Source: Aquimarina sp. BL5 (lineage in GTDB: Bacteria > Bacteroidota > Bacteroidia > Flavobacteriales > Flavobacteriaceae). From it: a stretch of 64,000 bases of DNA. The number at the start of each line of letters is the position of its first letter. Positions within the stretch are counted from its first letter, which is position 1. The stretch covers positions 186,001 through 250,000 of the forward strand of contig NZ_CP031963.1 of the NCBI RefSeq assembly GCF_003443675.1. The letters run 5' to 3'. Of the stretch, positions 61,039 through 64,000 are shown one piece after another. A program made the translations under genes and the position numbers. Under the pieces are notes generated by a model. That model ran no database searches. It was not told the DNA's origin and worked only from the letters and a program-made list of their open reading frames with translations.

Positions 61039-62133
61039 TTATGTAAGGATAGCTTTTTTTTCTATAGTATGAATATTTACTTCTTTTTGTTTCCCTTTTA
61101 GCAATACACTACCTAAAAAAGTAGAAGATAGATGTTTACTTATATGTAGATCTTTTAATAGTTTTTCGGAAATTAAGAGTTTTACCTTGTGGGTATTACA
61201 TTCTGCTTGAATACGGGCCGATGTATTAATCACATCGCCGTGATATGCTATTTCTTTTTTGATCACACCTACTTCGGTAACCATGAGTTCACCACCATGC
61301 AGCCCTGCTTTAAACTCAGGAATAACACCGTACTTTTCCTGATAGTAATCTGCCTTACTTTGTTTCTTTTGCTGAAAAGAAAAAAACAAGTCTACACAAT
61401 TGTTATTAGCCAACCCTTTTTTATATGGCCAGCTTAGTACGGCTTCATCTCCTACATATTGATATATTTCTGCATCGTGTTTAGGTACTACCTTATTAAG
61501 ATCATAAAAACAATCTTGTATGAATTGACTGTATTTAAAATGCCCCAAATTTTCGGCAATAGTAGTAGAATCTTTAAGATCCAAAAACATAAAAATTCGC
61601 TTCTCTTCTTGCGGGTTTTTATATTTACCTAGTAGCATTTTTATAAAAACACCTTTGCCAAATTTTTCGGTAGCTATTTTTATAAAAGAAAAAACAAAAG
61701 AAACCAGAACGATATATAAAATGGTAGCCCAAAATGATTTGTTTTCTTTCCACCAACCCCGATCTGTATCCAGATTGAGATCATAGATTGCAGAAAACAA
61801 ATCCATAACAATAGTGAAAATAAGAATGGTAGTTATGAAATACAGTAAAGTTCTAATGGCAAGATCCCATACTAACGATAATTTATTGGAGGTGTTTTTA
61901 TCAAAAAGAAAGTCAATACTAGCATATACAAAACCTAGCATAGCACCAATACCGGTAAATCCCATTAACGCACGAAGTGTTCCAGTATTCCCGCTGTATT
62001 CAGGGATTACAGTAAAACCTTCTTCTTCATCAATTCCATAATACCTGAATATGGAATATAATCCCATAACTATGGTCCAAAAAAGAATGGATTGCCATAA
62101 CAATCGTATGTATTGTTTTAGATTTCGATTCAT
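61039..62133 (-). CDS. Membrane-bound class III nucleotidyl cyclase, copy 2
   Basis: 364 aa, tandem paralogue of the gene at 59798 with the same four-span N-terminus and catalytic domain: FMFLDLKDST, YQYVGDEAVLSW, AYHGDVINTSARIQAECNT and LGSVLLKGKQKEVNIHTIEK. The catalytic halves are nearly the same; the membrane halves differ more, most clearly in the loops (DLNLDTDRGWWKENKSFWAT against the other copy's WCCFNKSFWAV), so they may sense different signals. A 158-bp spacer separates the genes without a clear terminator. Both could form homodimers or a heterodimer. Confidence 0.88.
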   Translation of the reverse strand: MNRNLKQYIRLLWQSILFWTIVMGLYSIFRYYGIDEEEGFTVIPEYSGNTGTLRALMGFTGIGAMLGFVYASIDFLFDKNTSNKLSLVWDLAIRTLLYFITTILIFTIVMDLFSAIYDLNLDTDRGWWKENKSFWATILYIVLVSFVFSFIKIATEKFGKGVFIKMLLGKYKNPQEEKRIFMFLDLKDSTTIAENLGHFKYSQFIQDCFYDLNKVVPKHDAEIYQYVGDEAVLSWPYKKGLANNNCVDLFFSFQQKKQSKADYYQEKYGVIPEFKAGLHGGELMVTEVGVIKKEIAYHGDVINTSARIQAECNTHKVKLLISEKLLKDLHISKHLSSTFLGSVLLKGKQKEVNIHTIEKKAILT

Positions 62134-62276
62134 TGTTAAGTATGCTTACATACCTCTAAATAAATCTAATAATTCTACTCTTATATACATTTATTTCTTT
62201 TTAACATAAATGTTAAGAAATTAAGACTTGTTTTCAAAATACACTATAATATTTAATATGAAGTAGAGGAGGGTAC

Positions 62277-62447
62277 TTATGAATTAGCTTTTGTGGATAA
62301 AGAAGTTTCAATTTTAACTGCAATAATAGGAAGTTGATTACAAGTATTCTGAGTTATTACATCATGCTCACTTAAAAAGTTTAAAGGAGAAATAGTATCC
62401 CAATCGATATTATTTTTAACGCAGTAGTATTTATTTAATATTCCCCG
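62277..62447 (-). pseudogene. Possible degraded ORF, about 56 codons
   Basis: In the 377-bp gap 62134-62510 the minus strand has an open stretch lacking an ATG that reads NIDWDTISPLNFLSEHDVIT and continues QNTCNQLPIIAVKIETSLS to a TAA. The composition looks protein-like, so it may be the tail of a lost gene. Weak evidence. Confidence 0.25.
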
Positions 62448-62510
62448 TTAAACCCTAGTTAAAAGGTTTGTTTTACTTGTATTTTGGCACTAGTCTGATT
62501 ATATTAAAAT

Positions 62511-63152
62511 ATGGAAAAAATATTAGTCGTAGGTGCAACAGGCACCACAGGAAATAAAGTCATTAATGAATTGTATAATAATCAAAATTTCGAGCCTATT
62601 GCAATGGTTCGTAAGGAAGAACAACAGTCTCAATTTGAGAAACGGGGCATTAAAACGGTACTTGGAGATTTAGCAGAAGAAATAAACCACGTTACGAATG
62701 GCATCGACAAAGTTGTTTTTGCTGCCGGTTCTAAGGGAAAGGCTTTGGATTTGGTAGATCGGAAAGGTGCTATGAAAATTATAGATGCTTCTAAAAAGCA
62801 TAGAGTAAAAAAGTTTGTGATGCTTAGTTCTATTGGAGCTGATCAACCAAAACAATCAAATAAGCTGCAGGACTATCTTCAGGCAAAACAAGATGCTGAT
62901 GAATATCTGGGTAACAGTGGGTTGGATTTTACTATTGTAAGACCTGGTACTCTTAATAATGAGGTTCCAACCGGAAAAATTACTATCAGTAAAAGTTTGG
63001 AGAATAAAGAAGGGGCTATTCCGAGAGGTGATGTTGCAAAAGTTTTAGTACAGAGCTTGCATTCGGATATCGCTAATCGAGAGGTGTTTGAAATTTTGAA
63101 CGGAGAACAACGTATTGAAGAAGCTCTAAATACTATGCCAAGCGTACAGTAA
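62511..63152 (+). CDS. NAD(P)-binding atypical SDR
   Basis: 213 aa. Rossmann motif MEKILVVGATGTTGNKVINE (GATGxxG) at the start, then AMVRKEEQQSQFEKRGIKTV, VFAAGSKGK, VKKFVMLSSIGADQP and LDFTIVRPGTLNNE. This is the pattern of the short atypical SDR group (YwnB/HSCARG-like), which may bind NAD(P)H or flavin and act as reductase or sensor. No catalytic YxxxK is evident. Substrate unknown. Monocistronic, followed by a bidirectional hairpin. Confidence 0.88.
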   Translation: MEKILVVGATGTTGNKVINELYNNQNFEPIAMVRKEEQQSQFEKRGIKTVLGDLAEEINHVTNGIDKVVFAAGSKGKALDLVDRKGAMKIIDASKKHRVKKFVMLSSIGADQPKQSNKLQDYLQAKQDADEYLGNSGLDFTIVRPGTLNNEVPTGKITISKSLENKEGAIPRGDVAKVLVQSLHSDIANREVFEILNGEQRIEEALNTMPSVQ

Positions 63153-63197
63153 TTTTTTAAAAAGCCACGGAACGATACTCAGTAGTTCCAATAAAAC

Positions 63198-63233
63198 AAA
63201 CCCCATAAACGGTTATTAGTTAATGGGGTTTTC
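63198..63233. terminator. Terminator between convergent genes
   Basis: AAACCCCAT pairs with ATGGGGTTT, ending in TTCT. It lies between the SDR gene and the convergent membrane protein gene at 63256. Confidence 0.7.
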
Positions 63234-63255
63234 TAATAACATTGAGTGTGGTATA

Positions 63256-63636
63256 CTAATTTTTTTGATCTAACAGTTTTATACGTTCAATTTTATAAAA
63301 AAAGTACATACCGATAAGATATAGAGCTACATCCATCCAATCAGCCGTATATCGATACGTATTTCGAGGCAAATACCATTCAAAATAAATCGCATATCCC
63401 AAGGTTACTATTAACATTAATGGTAGTGATAGTAATATGTGGGAATCACTTCTTAACTTTCGAACAGCAGTCTGGCAGATATATAAAATAATTGGAATGC
63501 ATAAGAAATCATTCATATAATTTTGAATAATTTCAGGTAAAAAAATATTCATTCTTTGTAAACTGTAAATACAGATTGCAATAAAACAAAACGCAGGAAA
63601 GTAATAACAGTATACTTGCGGAAAATGAAATTTCAT
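63256..63636 (-). CDS. Four-span membrane protein, 126 aa
   Basis: Hydrophobic spans at about 8-27 (VYCYYFPAFCFIAICIYSLQ), 41-60 (MNDFLCIPIILYICQTAVRK), 68-86 (LLSLPLMLIVTLGYAIYFEW) and 98-115 (WMDVALYLIGMYFFYKIERI). The NDFLC-P and FEWYLP...YTADWMDV patterns recur in small Bacteroidota membrane proteins of unknown function; VanZ-like is possible but unproven. It lies 13 bp downstream of the zinc-ribbon gene on the same strand, so they form an operon. Confidence 0.6.
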   Translation of the reverse strand: MKFHFPQVYCYYFPAFCFIAICIYSLQRMNIFLPEIIQNYMNDFLCIPIILYICQTAVRKLRSDSHILLSLPLMLIVTLGYAIYFEWYLPRNTYRYTADWMDVALYLIGMYFFYKIERIKLLDQKN

Positions 63637-63649
63637 ATCATACTTAAAT

Positions 63650-63958
63650 TTATGCAGCGATATATCCTATAATAAATGCCAAAAATGAACCTATAGCTAA
63701 TACCACTATCCAAATAGAATAAAAAAATCGGGCGGTATATCTTATGAATACATTGGGATGTTCCCTTACGCGTTCAAAAAATAAAGTAATCTTGTTTGGC
63801 CTTTGCGATTTAGTCGCTATTGCTTTTTTTTCTAATCGTTGTTTTCTTTCCTGTTTCCTTCTTAAGACGGTATTGATTAAGGTCCCACATTCTTTACAAT
63901 AATCACTATTTAAATTTAGTGTTCCACAATTAGGACATTTTCTGTATATATCACTCAT
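63650..63958 (-). CDS. Zinc-ribbon membrane protein, 102 aa
   Basis: Starts at the ATG at 63958 (MSDIYRKCPNCGTLNLNSDY), with an upstream ATG at 63964 as an alternative. CPNCGTLNLNSDYCKECGTL is a complete zinc ribbon with two CxxC knuckles. A basic linker (RRKQERKQRLEKKAIATKSQ) leads to one C-terminal span (FYSIWIVVLAIGSFLAFIIG). It is coupled closely to the membrane protein gene after it. The ATGA at the start may overlap the end of an upstream gene. Confidence 0.75.
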   Translation of the reverse strand: MSDIYRKCPNCGTLNLNSDYCKECGTLINTVLRRKQERKQRLEKKAIATKSQRPNKITLFFERVREHPNVFIRYTARFFYSIWIVVLAIGSFLAFIIGYIAA

Positions 63959-64000
63959 AGGCATACTTTCTTTTCCCAGCAACCTAAAGAAACTAAATTT
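63955..64000 (-). CDS. Possible C-terminal end of an upstream gene
   Basis: On the minus strand a frame open to the window edge reads NLVSLGCWEKKVCL and stops at a TGA that overlaps the ATG of the zinc-ribbon gene (ATGA). Only 14 residues are visible, so this may be chance. Confidence 0.2.
   Translation of the reverse strand, partial: NLVSLGCWEKKVCL

Overview
The window comes from a member of the Bacteroidota, almost certainly a marine Flavobacteriaceae; Aquimarina or a close relative is my guess from general resemblance, not a proven assignment. The reasons are the low GC content, many short lipoproteins with an SCSNDDD-type start, a TonB-dependent receptor of the OMP_b-brl_3 type, LytS/LytT-type signalling, promoters of the TAnnTTTG type, and abundant palindromic repeats containing CACTGAGCYTGTCGAAG and TTCGAGAGCCTCA.

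Left part (1-25 kb) is mostly chromosomal housekeeping. It opens with a truncated Crp/Fnr-like gene and a small cassette-like block: two unknown genes and a TPR gene on the minus strand, punctuated by two 75-bp attC-like repeats that sit exactly at gene stop codons. Then come topB, a Tat-exported HisC-like aminotransferase, aroC, a dicarboxylate/amino-acid symporter and a PLP decarboxylase. A four-gene minus-strand operon follows: TonB-type receptor, lipoprotein, sensor kinase, LytTR regulator. After it are paired lipocalin-like lipoproteins, a DUF4139 protein with an inserted SusC-type domain, two tiny paralogous ORFs (59 and 45 aa), a DCC-family protein, an SDR, gcvT, a DUF3052 protein and an AsmA-like protein.

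Middle part (25-36 kb) is accessory. It holds secreted proteins and lipoproteins of unknown role, a family of three related membrane-anchored proteins (one intact, two broken), and two nearly identical copies of a 96-aa GIY-YIG nuclease gene embedded in dense REP-like arrays. The GIY-YIG genes and their flanking repeats were duplicated as a unit; one copy lies directly against a truncated gene. A short remnant of the same element, keeping only the hairpin at the gene's 3' end, lies at about 52.83 kb next to another large REP array. This GIY-YIG/REP unit is the best candidate here for a poorly described mobile system.

Defence region (38-50 kb): hsdR-hsdM-hsdS, a KAP-family membrane NTPase, and mcrB-mcrC form one co-directional block, with a REP element wedged between mcrB and mcrC. 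A Hint-domain secreted protein with its own promoter follows.

Right part (51-64 kb): small membrane proteins, a structured 260-bp element, a 590-bp REP array, several secreted or membrane proteins (WG repeats, MORN/YwqK-like repeats plus a TonB C-terminal domain, GldL-like membrane protein), two paralogous membrane-bound class III nucleotidyl cyclases, an SDR and a zinc-ribbon protein at the edge. I saw no rRNA, tRNA or CRISPR array, though I did not scan exhaustively for tRNAs.
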